Positions 17,910 through 25,892 of a stretch of 64,000 bases of DNA are shown here, in pieces. The stretch is from positions 307,272-371,271 of the forward strand of contig NZ_JAAMPJ010000013.1 in the NCBI RefSeq assembly GCF_011067745.1, in the 5' to 3' direction. Positions within the stretch are counted from its first letter, which is position 1; the number at the start of each line of letters is the position of its first letter. The stretch comes from Lentzea alba. GTDB lineage: Bacteria > Actinomycetota > Actinomycetes > Mycobacteriales > Pseudonocardiaceae. The notes beneath the pieces were generated by a model. It was given only the letters and a program-made list of their open reading frames with translations, was not told where the DNA came from and ran no database searches. The position numbers were made by a program, and so were the translations under genes.

Positions 17910-18917
17910 GTGAGGCCGTCAGTGGGCATCCGCGACGTCGCGCAGCACGCCGGCGTGTCGAACGCGACCGTCTCGAACGTGCTGAACCGCCCGGACGTCG
18001 TCGCCCCCGCGACGCGTCAGCGGGTGCTGGCCGCGATCGAGGAACTCGGCTTCGTGCGCAACGAGTCCGCCCGTCAGCTCAGGGCGGGACGCAGTCGAGT
18101 GCTCGCCTACGTCGTGCTCGACGCGGCGAACCCGTTCTTCACCGACGTGGCACGCGGCGTCGAGGACGCGGCACGGGAGGCGGGCTTCGCGCTGTTCCTG
18201 TGCAACAGCGCCTCCGACGACGGCCGCGAGCGCGAGTACCTGGAACTGCTGCACGAGCAGCGCGTCGAGGGCATCCTGATCACCCCGGTCGACGACGAGT
18301 GCGCGCAGATCGCCGAACGCGGCACCCCGGTGGTGCTGGTCGACCGCGAGGCGCTGGACGGCACGCGCTGCTCGGTGGCCGTGGACGACGTGCTCGGCGG
18401 CGAGCTCGCGATGACCCATCTGATCGAGAGCGGCCACACCCGCATCGCGATGATCGGCGGCCCGTTGTCGATACAGCAGGTGCGCGACCGCCGCGAGGGA
18501 GCGCTGCGCGCGCTGGCGAACGCGGGTCTGCCGGACGACGCGCTCACGTTTCTGGAGACGAAGGGCCTGCAGGTGGCGGAAGGCCGGGGCGCGGGGGAGC
18601 GGCTGGTGGGCCTGCCCGCGTCACGCCGCCCCACGGCGGCGTTCTGCGCCAACGACCTGCTCGCGCTCGGCCTGCTGCAGTCGATGACGCAGCAGGGCTT
18701 GAAGGTGCCGGACGACCTCGCCGTGGTGGGCTACGACGACATCGAGTACGCGGCGGCCGCCGCCGTGCCGCTGACCTCGGTGCGCCAGCCGCGCGAGCAG
18801 CTGGGGCGCACGGCCGCCCAGCTGCTGCTGTCGGAGAACGACCCGGACCACGAGCACCGGCACGTGAAGTTCCAGCCGGAGCTCGTGGTCCGCGCGTCCA
18901 CCCGGACGCAGCGATAG
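17910..18917 (+). CDS. LacI-family regulator of rhamnose catabolism
   Basis: 335-residue LacI/GalR repressor divergent from the rhamnose operon. The helix-turn-helix IRDVAQHAGVSNATVSNVL is at residues 7-25, with N, A and N at the positions that set operator choice. The sensor domain shows VLAYVVLDAANPFFTDVARGVEDAA and the C-terminal VVGYDDIEYAAAAAVPLTSVRQP. The GTG at 17910 is preceded by AAAGGAG at good spacing. It probably binds the TTGAAACGTTTCAA-type sites on both sides of the 125 bp intergenic region and responds to rhamnose or rhamnulose. It is not the AraC-type RhaS/RhaR of enterobacteria. Confidence 0.9.
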   Translation: MRPSVGIRDVAQHAGVSNATVSNVLNRPDVVAPATRQRVLAAIEELGFVRNESARQLRAGRSRVLAYVVLDAANPFFTDVARGVEDAAREAGFALFLCNSASDDGREREYLELLHEQRVEGILITPVDDECAQIAERGTPVVLVDREALDGTRCSVAVDDVLGGELAMTHLIESGHTRIAMIGGPLSIQQVRDRREGALRALANAGLPDDALTFLETKGLQVAEGRGAGERLVGLPASRRPTAAFCANDLLALGLLQSMTQQGLKVPDDLAVVGYDDIEYAAAAAVPLTSVRQPREQLGRTAAQLLLSENDPDHEHRHVKFQPELVVRASTRTQR

Positions 18918-18925
18918 CCGCGCCG

Positions 18926-19339
18926 CTAACGAACGAGCATCATTTCCCGGTCTTCTTCGACCATGTTCGAACTGTCCGGCGGAAGATAGACGTTCAACGT
19001 GGCGGACGTGAATGCGACGCCCTGCCGGAATGCTTTCGTGCGGGACACGACGGTCACGTCGAGCTTGTGGAATTCGCCGGTGCACGGAACGCTCGACGTG
19101 TATTTGTCGCCGATCGCGAGCTCACCGCGGACGTTCTGGGTGACCTGCACCCACAGCGACCCGGTCGCGCCGTTTTGGCACATCACCCGCATCGGCACGG
19201 TCACCGCGGCGCCACGCGCCTCCAGCCGCCCCTGCGGCTGAATGGCCACCGCGGCCTCGACCGGCGGGGTCGCCGCCGCGGGTAATGCGGTGGCCACTAT
19301 CGCGGCAGCGGTCAGCACGAACGCAGAAATAGCACGCAT
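18926..19339 (-). CDS. Small secreted protein of unknown function
   Basis: 137 residues. A clear signal peptide (MRAISAFVLTAAAIVATALPAAA) is followed by about 115 exported residues with two Cys (in RVMCQNG and SVPCTG) that could form one disulfide. The mature chain looks beta-rich, with SLWVQVTQNVRGELAIGD and SATLNVYLPP, and might be an Ig-like or jelly-roll fold. ATG with GAGGTGGAG ribosome site. It ends 8 bp from the convergent rhamnose regulator and is divergent from the kinase gene. I do not recognise a family. Confidence 0.75.
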   Translation of the reverse strand: MRAISAFVLTAAAIVATALPAAATPPVEAAVAIQPQGRLEARGAAVTVPMRVMCQNGATGSLWVQVTQNVRGELAIGDKYTSSVPCTGEFHKLDVTVVSRTKAFRQGVAFTSATLNVYLPPDSSNMVEEDREMMLVR

Positions 19340-19481
19340 GATTCTCCACCTCGTTGTTGTTGGCGGTTGCGGCCGCACGCCGACATTAGCCACGAGGTGA
19401 TCAACCGGGCGAGGGGCCAAATGATGGGACGAATTCTGGCGACCGACGGTTGGATCACCCGTCCGGCGGGCACCCCGGACC

Positions 19482-20570
19482 ATGCCGGACACACGTCTCC
19501 TCGCCAACCGGTACCGGGTGGGTGAACTGCTGGGCTCAGGTGGCATGGCCGAGGTCCGCCGGGGCCGGGACACCCTGCTCGCGCGGGATGTCGCGATCAA
19601 GCTGTTCCAGCCCGGCCACGACCCGGCGGACGCGCAGCGGTTCGACAACGAGATCCGCACGCTCGCGGGGTTGTCGCATCCGGGGCTGGTGGCGGTGTAC
19701 GACGCGGACCCGGACGGCGAGACCCCGTACATGGTGCTGGAGCTGGTCGAGGGCCGCACGCTGCGCGGACGTCTCGCTGACGGGCCGATGGGCGTCGAGG
19801 ACGTGCGCCGGCTGGGCGCGGCACTGGCCGACGCGCTGGCCCACGTCCACGCGCACGGGTTCGTCCACCGCGACGTCAAGCCGTCCAACATCCTGCTGGG
19901 CGAGGACGACGTGCCCCGGCTGGCCGACTTCGGCCTTGCCCGGCTGACGGACAGCGCCCGCCTGACGCGGGCGGACCAGGTCGTCGGCACGGCCGCCTAC
20001 CTGGCGCCGGAACAGGTGCGTGGCGCGGAGATCACCCCGGCGGTGGACGTGTACGCGCTCGGGCTCGTGTTGCTGGAGTGCCTGACCGGACACCGCGAGT
20101 ACGAGGGTGCGGAGATCGAGGCGGCGGTCGCCCGCCTGCACCGGGCGCCCGAGGTGCCGGACGGTCTGCCGTCCGACCTCAAGCGGCTGCTGATCCTGAT
20201 GACCTCGCTGTCCGTCGCGCGCCGTCCGACCGCGAGCGAGTGCGCCAGGGCGTTGCTCGCGGCGGACCCGCCGACTCTCGTCGCACCGCGTCCACGCCGG
20301 TCCTACGGACTGGTCGCCTCGGCAGCAGTGCTGCTCGCCGCGGTCGGCACCGGGCTCGTGGCGCACCGCGACCACGTCACCCCGGCGGAGTCCGCGCCCC
20401 CGGCCACCACGGCGCCCGCTGTGCCCACGTCGACCCAGCAGCGCACCGCCGAGTGGACCCCGGCGCCGGTCGTGCAGACCCAGCCCCCGGTTGCCGGACA
20501 ACCCCCTGTTCAGGTCGAGAAGAAGAACAAGGGGAAGTCCGGCAAGGGCAAGGGGAAGAACGGAACCTGA
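19482..20570 (+). CDS. Membrane-anchored Ser/Thr protein kinase without PASTA domains
   Basis: 362 residues. A Hanks-type kinase domain covers about 10-265: glycine loop LGSGGMAEVRRG, catalytic lysine K40 in DVAIKLF, HRDVKPSNILL with D131, and ADFGLAR with D149. One transmembrane helix lies around 275-292 (GLVASAAVLLAAVGTGLVA). The roughly 70-residue extracellular tail is Pro/Thr-rich and ends in a Lys/Gly-rich stretch (KKNKGKSGKGKGKNGT). No PASTA or other sensor domain is present, so the basic tail itself may contact cell wall or anionic polymers; that is inference. Divergent from the small secreted protein gene 142 bp away. Confidence 0.9.
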   Translation: MPDTRLLANRYRVGELLGSGGMAEVRRGRDTLLARDVAIKLFQPGHDPADAQRFDNEIRTLAGLSHPGLVAVYDADPDGETPYMVLELVEGRTLRGRLADGPMGVEDVRRLGAALADALAHVHAHGFVHRDVKPSNILLGEDDVPRLADFGLARLTDSARLTRADQVVGTAAYLAPEQVRGAEITPAVDVYALGLVLLECLTGHREYEGAEIEAAVARLHRAPEVPDGLPSDLKRLLILMTSLSVARRPTASECARALLAADPPTLVAPRPRRSYGLVASAAVLLAAVGTGLVAHRDHVTPAESAPPATTAPAVPTSTQQRTAEWTPAPVVQTQPPVAGQPPVQVEKKNKGKSGKGKGKNGT

Positions 20571-20572
20571 GC

Positions 20573-22150
20573 TCAGTGCACGGGCAGGATGATGGCGGAC
20601 TGTCCGTAGTGGACGGTCTGGTCGGCGGCGAGCAGCTTCGTCGCGGTGGCGCGTGATTCGCCGGTGCCGGGGTTGCGGGCGTAGCGCGGGAAGGCGCCGC
20701 TGGAGACCTGCACGCGGATGCGATGCCCGCGCTTGAAGCGGTAGGCCGTCGGCCACAACGTCACGGCTGCGCACTGCGGTTCGTCCGCGCCGGTCAGGCT
20801 CACCAGCCCGTCGCAGACGTTCCACGACCGGCCTTCGGGGTCGACATCGCAGAGCCGGACGAACACGTCCGCGTGCGGCAGGCTGGAGGAGAACCAGATC
20901 TCCGCGCTGACCTCACCGACCACCTCGACGTCCTGGTCGAGCACGGGCGTGCTGTAGGTGAGCACGTCGGCCCTGGCCTCGAGCGCGGCGTTGTCGACAC
21001 GGCCCGCCGTCCCGGACAGGCGCACCCCGCCCACCGCCGGCGTCGGATCGGCCGGGTCGTAGCGGTAGGTGTCCACTGAGGACTCGGGCGCATCGGGCGT
21101 CAGCGTTCCCGAGGCGCTGAGGTGGAAACGCCGAGGGGAGTAGTCCGGCGGCGGCCACGACGGGAAGTCGCGCCAGGCCTCCTGACCCATCACGTACAGC
21201 CGGACCGGCGCGCGGTGCGGGGGCTCGACGCCGTTGGCGTGGGCGAGCCCGAAACTGATGGCCTCCTCGACGGGGGTGCCGTCGAAGTTCGTGTGGGTCC
21301 ACGGGCCGACGGTCAGCCGCGCAGACCGTCCTTTGTCCTGCAGCACCTTGAAGTCGCGGAGCTGGCCGGGCAGGAAGATGTCGTACCAGCCGCCGATCGA
21401 GCTGACCGGCACGGTGACGTCGGCGACCCGATCGCTGTGGTCGAACCCTTCCCAGCGCGCGGAACCGGCGTCGTGGGCGAGGATGTCCTGGATGTAGTCG
21501 GACCGCTGACCGAACGCGGCGACGTCCGCCTCCACCAACGGCAGCGTGTGCAACGCCCGAGCGGTCTTCTTGTCCTGGAACGGCTTGCGCAGCATCGCGA
21601 GCGGCTGTTCCTGGGTGCCGACCAGCACACCCCAGCCGAACGGCGTCTCCAGCGACATGCCGTCGGAACGCAGGAACTCGAGCGTCAGCGCGGACTCGGT
21701 GACGATCGGGATCATCGCCTTGACCTGCGGCGGCAGTTGGTCGGCGACCGCCCACTGCACGTGCCCCAGATAGCTCAGCCCGTACAGCACGATCGCGTCG
21801 CTCCACGGCTGCGACACCAGCCAGTCGAGGGTCGCGAGGCCGTCCGCGCGTTCCTGGCGCATCGGGTCGAACGTGCCACCGGACCCGAACCCGCCGCGCA
21901 CGCTCTGCATCACCACCTGGTACCCGCGCTCGGCCAGCGGCCTGGCGAACATCTGGCCGAACATCCCCCGGCCGTACGGACTGCGGATCAACGCGGTCGG
22001 CAGCCCGTCGCCACCGGACCGCGGCATCCACCGGTCCGCCAGCAGCTCGACGCCGTCCGGCATCGGCACCCGCAGACCCTTCTGCACCACGACGTTGCGG
22101 GTCACCGGCGGGGGCAGCTTCATCATGCGCTCGATCAGGTGGCTGATCAT
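20573..22150 (-). CDS. CocE/NonD-family serine hydrolase (Xaa-Pro peptidase-like)
   Basis: 525 residues. The alpha/beta-hydrolase core has LIRSPYGRG near residue 53 and the nucleophile elbow YGLSYLGHVQW with S126. A C-terminal jelly-roll (about 330-525) with FVRLCDVDPEGRSWNVCDGL and RGHRIRVQVSSGAFPRY is typical of the X-Pro dipeptidyl-peptidase/cocaine esterase superfamily. No signal peptide, so cytoplasmic. The start overlaps the TetR stop (ATGA), so regulator and enzyme are co-translated. Substrate may be an ester, amide or peptide; not predictable. It ends 2 bp from the convergent kinase gene. Confidence 0.87.
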   Translation of the reverse strand: MISHLIERMMKLPPPVTRNVVVQKGLRVPMPDGVELLADRWMPRSGGDGLPTALIRSPYGRGMFGQMFARPLAERGYQVVMQSVRGGFGSGGTFDPMRQERADGLATLDWLVSQPWSDAIVLYGLSYLGHVQWAVADQLPPQVKAMIPIVTESALTLEFLRSDGMSLETPFGWGVLVGTQEQPLAMLRKPFQDKKTARALHTLPLVEADVAAFGQRSDYIQDILAHDAGSARWEGFDHSDRVADVTVPVSSIGGWYDIFLPGQLRDFKVLQDKGRSARLTVGPWTHTNFDGTPVEEAISFGLAHANGVEPPHRAPVRLYVMGQEAWRDFPSWPPPDYSPRRFHLSASGTLTPDAPESSVDTYRYDPADPTPAVGGVRLSGTAGRVDNAALEARADVLTYSTPVLDQDVEVVGEVSAEIWFSSSLPHADVFVRLCDVDPEGRSWNVCDGLVSLTGADEPQCAAVTLWPTAYRFKRGHRIRVQVSSGAFPRYARNPGTGESRATATKLLAADQTVHYGQSAIILPVH

Positions 22151-22725
22151 CGGGCCTCCATCAACAGGGACATCAGGGCCATCAGGCGGTCGGTGAACGC
22201 CTCGGGATCGGGTGCGCCCTCGACCACCCAGGCCGTGACGAACGACCCCGCGCCGCCGGTGATGAAGGCGGCGAGGTCGTCGATGGCCTGACGGGAGAGC
22301 CGCTCGCCGTACAGGTGCTCGATGGCCTGCCGGTTGGCCGGCATGAGCAGGCTGATCAGCCCGCGGTCCAGGGCGTACGCGCAGGAACCGGTCAGCAGGG
22401 CGCGGTAGAACACCCGGTGCTCGGCGAAGTGCCGGGTCACGGCGAGAGCCCCCGCCCGCGCGTCCGCCGGCTCCTGAGGTTCGGCCGGGCACTCCAGCAA
22501 CTCACGGCGCGCGAGGTCGAGCCCCGCCTCCAGCAGCACCGTGTCGAGGTCGCCGAAGTGCTGGTAGACGACTCGGCGGCTGACGTCCGCGGCCTCGGCG
22601 ATCTCGGAGATCGTGACCGCCGTCGTGCCGCGTTCGGAGACCAGGTCGAACGCTGCCCGCAAGACGGCGGCACGGGTGCGGCGCACCCGTGGATCACGCG
22701 GAACCTCACCCTCGTGCAGATCCAT
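22147..22725 (-). CDS. TetR-family transcriptional regulator
   Basis: 192 residues. An N-terminal TetR helix-turn-helix (TISEIAEAADVSRRVVYQHFGD, residues about 38-59) is followed by a helical ligand domain. I prefer the ATG at 22725 to the in-frame ATG at 22743. A TTGACT -35 (22756-22761), 17 bp spacer and weak -10 (CACGAT, 22733-22738) would start transcription right at 22725, giving a leaderless mRNA. A duplicated 11-mer spans this promoter and may be its own operator. It is coupled to the downstream CocE-type hydrolase, which it probably controls. Confidence 0.88.
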   Translation of the reverse strand: MDLHEGEVPRDPRVRRTRAAVLRAAFDLVSERGTTAVTISEIAEAADVSRRVVYQHFGDLDTVLLEAGLDLARRELLECPAEPQEPADARAGALAVTRHFAEHRVFYRALLTGSCAYALDRGLISLLMPANRQAIEHLYGERLSRQAIDDLAAFITGGAGSFVTAWVVEGAPDPEAFTDRLMALMSLLMEAR

Positions 22726-22740
22726 ACCGCGGATCGTGCA

Positions 22741-22769
22741 CAAGTGTTACTAAGTAGTCAAGTGTTACT
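22741..22769. promoter_or_regulatory. Direct repeat CAAGTGTTACT x2 over the TetR promoter
   Basis: The 11-mer CAAGTGTTACT occurs at 22741-22751 and 22759-22769, 18 bp apart centre to centre. Between and within the copies lies the minus-strand -35 hexamer TTGACT. Likely binding sites of the TetR protein; they also overlap the stop codon of the VOC gene. Confidence 0.65.
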
Positions 22770-23368
22770 TATCTGAGGTCGCGGCCGGAGATGGAGGCCA
22801 CGAGGGCGGGCTCCGGGGCGAGCCGCACTTCGACGTCGGTGCCGAGTGCGCGCAGGCGCGAGGTGATCAGTGCGGGATCAGGGTGCTCGACGTGCAACGA
22901 CTCCAGGACGAGACCGGCCGGCGCGGACAGCGCCGGAGACGGTGTGTCACCCCAGCTGATCAGGAACGGCACGACGCCCCCGACCAGGGCGTTGCTGGTC
23001 AGCCGCCACCGCACCACCTCGCCCGAGGCGGTCCGCCGCTGTCCGTCGAGCACCTCACCGGGATCGAAGCCCTGCGCGACGGCCGCGGCCCGTGCCTGCT
23101 CGATGTCGTCGTGCGCGATCGCCCAGCCGACCAGGCGCGGCTCCGTCACACCGTCCACTCCGAACGGACGGGGCGCGGCCGGTTCCGGCTGGCCGGGATC
23201 CGGGGCGATGATCTCCAGGTAGGTCCGGGGCCCGAGCGCCAGCAACCTGTTGTGCGTGCCGAGACCGACGTGCTGACCACCGCCCGCGGCCCGCACGCCG
23301 AACCGTTCCTCGAACGCGTCCACCGCCGCGTCCAGCTCCGGCGCGGCGTAGACCAGGTGATCGATCAC
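22769..23368 (-). CDS. VOC/glyoxalase-like family protein
   Basis: 199 residues. The start IDHLVYAAPELDAAVDAFEERFGV is typical of a VOC (vicinal oxygen chelate) beta-alpha-beta-beta-beta module with a metal-ligand His at H4. GTHNRLLALGPRTYLEII follows, with an acidic Glu in the usual second ligand position. The C-terminal half is a diverged second module, as in the Glyoxalase-like domain family. The GTG start overlaps the pentein gene stop (GTGA at 23365-23368), so both are translated together. VOC enzymes include dioxygenases, isomerases and lyases; the reaction here is unknown. Confidence 0.8.
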   Translation of the reverse strand: MIDHLVYAAPELDAAVDAFEERFGVRAAGGGQHVGLGTHNRLLALGPRTYLEIIAPDPGQPEPAAPRPFGVDGVTEPRLVGWAIAHDDIEQARAAAVAQGFDPGEVLDGQRRTASGEVVRWRLTSNALVGGVVPFLISWGDTPSPALSAPAGLVLESLHVEHPDPALITSRLRALGTDVEVRLAPEPALVASISGRDLR

Positions 23369-24792
23369 GCGCCGCGTCCCAGGTACTTCTTGATGCAGTG
23401 GACGACACCGAGACGGCTGGCGAAGGCGTTGAAGTCGGCGAGGCGGACCACCGAGAACCCGAGGTCCGTCCACAGCTGTTCCATCGAGTCGTCGATCACC
23501 GCGAGATCGGCTTCCGGACCGTGGCCGAACGTGGGCAGGTAGACGGTGCGGCCGCTGGAGCTGTTCTCCACCAGGCAGTTGTTCCAGGTGATGTGGTGCC
23601 ACGACCGGACCTGGATGGCGGACTCGGGTTGCGCGCCCGCCGTCGTGAACTCGGCGACCACCTCGCGCAGCTCGGCGCCGTCCGGGGTGCCGGCGAAGTC
23701 GCGCAGCGCCGCCAGCGTGAGCTGCTGGGTGATCTGGGGCCGGTGCACGAGCGGGTTGCGTTCGACGGCGAACCCGCGCCGGTCGAACTCGGCCGCGATC
23801 TCGTCGTACGCGGTCTGCAGGGCGAACGGCGACTTGGTCCCCAGCGCCTCGTCGGCGAGCCGCGGGCTGCCCACGAGCACGCGGAACCGGCCGTCGTCGC
23901 CCGGACCGGCCAGCGTCACGAACATGTCGATGTGGAAGATCGGCTGGAGGTCGCCGGTGCCGCCACCGGGCAGGTCGAGCAGGTACTCGCCGCCCTCCAC
24001 GGTCGCGTAGTACCTCTTGAGGCCCAACGGCCTTCTCGTGCCGACGAGCTGGAGGTCACGCGCGCTGTCGACGTACCTGCCGAACAGCTCCCGCACGAAC
24101 TCGGTCTCCGTCCGGCCCTCCGGCACGCTGACCGGCAGCTCACCGCTGCGGATGAGCTCCAGGGTGTCGAGGAAGTAGTCCGTGCCGAGCAGCCAGAAGT
24201 CGTCGCCGATGAGGCAGTTCCCGCCCTGGAACACCAGCGGGGCCTGGCTCGCCCGCACCGAGGTGTGTTCCTCGACGGTGTCCGCGATCAGCGAGTCGCC
24301 CGACCGGGGGAACGACCACGGTTCCATCAGGTACGTCGGGCTCTCCGTGCCGTCGGCGGCGTCCACCAGCGCCAGATAGCCGTCCTCGGCCCAGTCGGTG
24401 AAGTCGACGTAGTCGGGCATCGGCACGTACGACACGTTCCCGGCCGGATGACCGCCGAACCACCCCTCGACGGTCTGCCGATCACTCTCGTGGTGCACCA
24501 CCACGAACCGTGTCCCGGCGCGCATGGCGTCGATCACCGAGCGATAACCCGCCGTCAGCTCCGGCGTGCGCACCCCGTAGGACGGGAACGAGAGCAGCAA
24601 GCTGTCGATCGTTCCCGACCACGAGGAGATCAGGCTGGGGCGCTGCACGCCGGGCCTGGCCCGGAACACGTTCAGCGTGGCGGCGCGGGTGGAGTCGATC
24701 GCCGGGAACCGGTCCCGGTCGGTGCGCTGGTGCTGCGGCGCGTCGGGAACGAGGAAGCGGTAAGCGGCGTCTCCGTACGTGCCGGCACCCAA
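23365..24792 (-). CDS. Pentein-fold (amidinohydrolase/deiminase-like) enzyme
   Basis: 475 residues starting at TTG 24792, with a strong GGAGG 8 bp upstream. The layout matches the guanidino-group-modifying (pentein) superfamily: FQGGNCLIGDDFWLLGTDY near residue 185, a catalytic HID motif with H287 and D289 in IFHIDMFVTLAG, and a C-terminal nucleophile cysteine C466 in RLGVVHCIKKYL. Together these give the Cys-His-acidic set of agmatine or arginine deiminases. The length exceeds agmatine deiminase (about 350-380 residues) and the N-terminal 100 residues are not recognised. Coupled to the VOC gene. Substrate unknown; hydrolysis of a guanidine or amidino group is the family expectation. Confidence 0.72.
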   Translation of the reverse strand: MGAGTYGDAAYRFLVPDAPQHQRTDRDRFPAIDSTRAATLNVFRARPGVQRPSLISSWSGTIDSLLLSFPSYGVRTPELTAGYRSVIDAMRAGTRFVVVHHESDRQTVEGWFGGHPAGNVSYVPMPDYVDFTDWAEDGYLALVDAADGTESPTYLMEPWSFPRSGDSLIADTVEEHTSVRASQAPLVFQGGNCLIGDDFWLLGTDYFLDTLELIRSGELPVSVPEGRTETEFVRELFGRYVDSARDLQLVGTRRPLGLKRYYATVEGGEYLLDLPGGGTGDLQPIFHIDMFVTLAGPGDDGRFRVLVGSPRLADEALGTKSPFALQTAYDEIAAEFDRRGFAVERNPLVHRPQITQQLTLAALRDFAGTPDGAELREVVAEFTTAGAQPESAIQVRSWHHITWNNCLVENSSSGRTVYLPTFGHGPEADLAVIDDSMEQLWTDLGFSVVRLADFNAFASRLGVVHCIKKYLGRGA

Positions 24793-24852
24793 GGTGCACC
24801 TCCGAGATCAGCGGTTCGCGTGCGGGCAGCGTCCCACAACCGCCGACGTGGA

Positions 24853-25851
24853 TCAGGACTTTTCGTCCTCCTTGTGACCGCGCAGCGAACCGGGGTGCGC
24901 CTTCGCCGTCGGGTCGTTGCGGGTCTTGATGAGGCTGGCGACGGTGACGATCACCAGGATGCCGATGATCACGCCCAGGCTGAGCGGCGTCGGCACCTCG
25001 GGCACGCTCGCGGAGATGTCGACGTGCGCCCAGTGCAGGATCAGCTTGACGCCGATGAACGCCAGGATGACCGCGAGGCCGGCCGACAGGTAGACCAGCC
25101 GGTCGAGCAGGCCCTTGACGAGGAAGAACAACGCGCGCAGGCCGAGCAGCGCGAACGCGTTCGCGGTGAACACGATGTAGGGCTCCTCGGTCACGCCGAA
25201 CACCGCGGGGATCGAGTCGAGCGCGAACAGCAGGTCGACGCCGCCGATGGCGACCAGCACGACGAACAGGGGAGTGGCCATCCGCTTGCCGTCGATCCGC
25301 GTGAAGATCTTGCCGCCGACGTAGTCGTCCGTGACCGGCAGGAGCTTGCGCGCGGTCGTGACCACGATGTTGTTCTCGACGTCGGGGTCCTCGTTGCGGT
25401 GCCGGAACAACTGCACGGCGGTGTAGATCAGCAGCAGGCCGAACAGCAGGAACATGAACGAGAACAACGACAGCAGCGTCGCGCCGACGGCGATGAAGAT
25501 CGCGCGCATGATCAGCGCGAGCACGATGCCGAAGGTCAGCACCTTGTGCTGGTGCTCCTCGGGCACCAGGAACGTGGTCATGATGATCACGAACACGAAC
25601 AGGTTGTCGACCGAGAGGCTCTTCTCGACGATGTACCCGGCGAAGTACTCCGTGCCGAACTGGCCGCCGTGCGCGCTGGCGAACCACACGCCGAACCCGA
25701 TGGCGACGAGGATGTAGAACACCGACCACAGACTGGCTTCCCGGAAGCCGATCCGGTGCGGTCGCCAGGCGGCGAGCACGAGGTCGACCGCCAGCAGCGC
25801 CACGATCAATCCGATCGTGACCGCCCACGTCAGTCCGCTGATCTCCAGCAC
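24853..25851 (-). CDS. TerC-family integral membrane protein
   Basis: 332 residues with about nine membrane segments. Two hallmark acidic motifs are present: VEKSLSVDNLFVFVII near residue 75 and GGVDLLFALDSIPAVFG near 203, whose Asp residues are thought to bind metal in TerC/Alx proteins. A Glu/Asp/Lys-rich cytoplasmic tail (GHKEDEKS) ends the chain. Family members are linked to Mn2+ homeostasis, tellurite resistance or co-translational metal loading of exported enzymes. It stands alone between the pentein gene and a secreted CBM2 lipoprotein. Confidence 0.9.
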   Translation of the reverse strand: MLEISGLTWAVTIGLIVALLAVDLVLAAWRPHRIGFREASLWSVFYILVAIGFGVWFASAHGGQFGTEYFAGYIVEKSLSVDNLFVFVIIMTTFLVPEEHQHKVLTFGIVLALIMRAIFIAVGATLLSLFSFMFLLFGLLLIYTAVQLFRHRNEDPDVENNIVVTTARKLLPVTDDYVGGKIFTRIDGKRMATPLFVVLVAIGGVDLLFALDSIPAVFGVTEEPYIVFTANAFALLGLRALFFLVKGLLDRLVYLSAGLAVILAFIGVKLILHWAHVDISASVPEVPTPLSLGVIIGILVIVTVASLIKTRNDPTAKAHPGSLRGHKEDEKS

Positions 25852-25892
25852 GGAGCCCTCCTCCGGGAATTCCTGTCCGTCTTAAAAGGACG

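Noticed and set aside
25852..25892. Possible Mn-sensing (yybP-ykoY) riboswitch upstream of the TerC gene
   Set aside because: Only 41 bp separate the genes, too short for that riboswitch, and no paired-helix pattern was seen.
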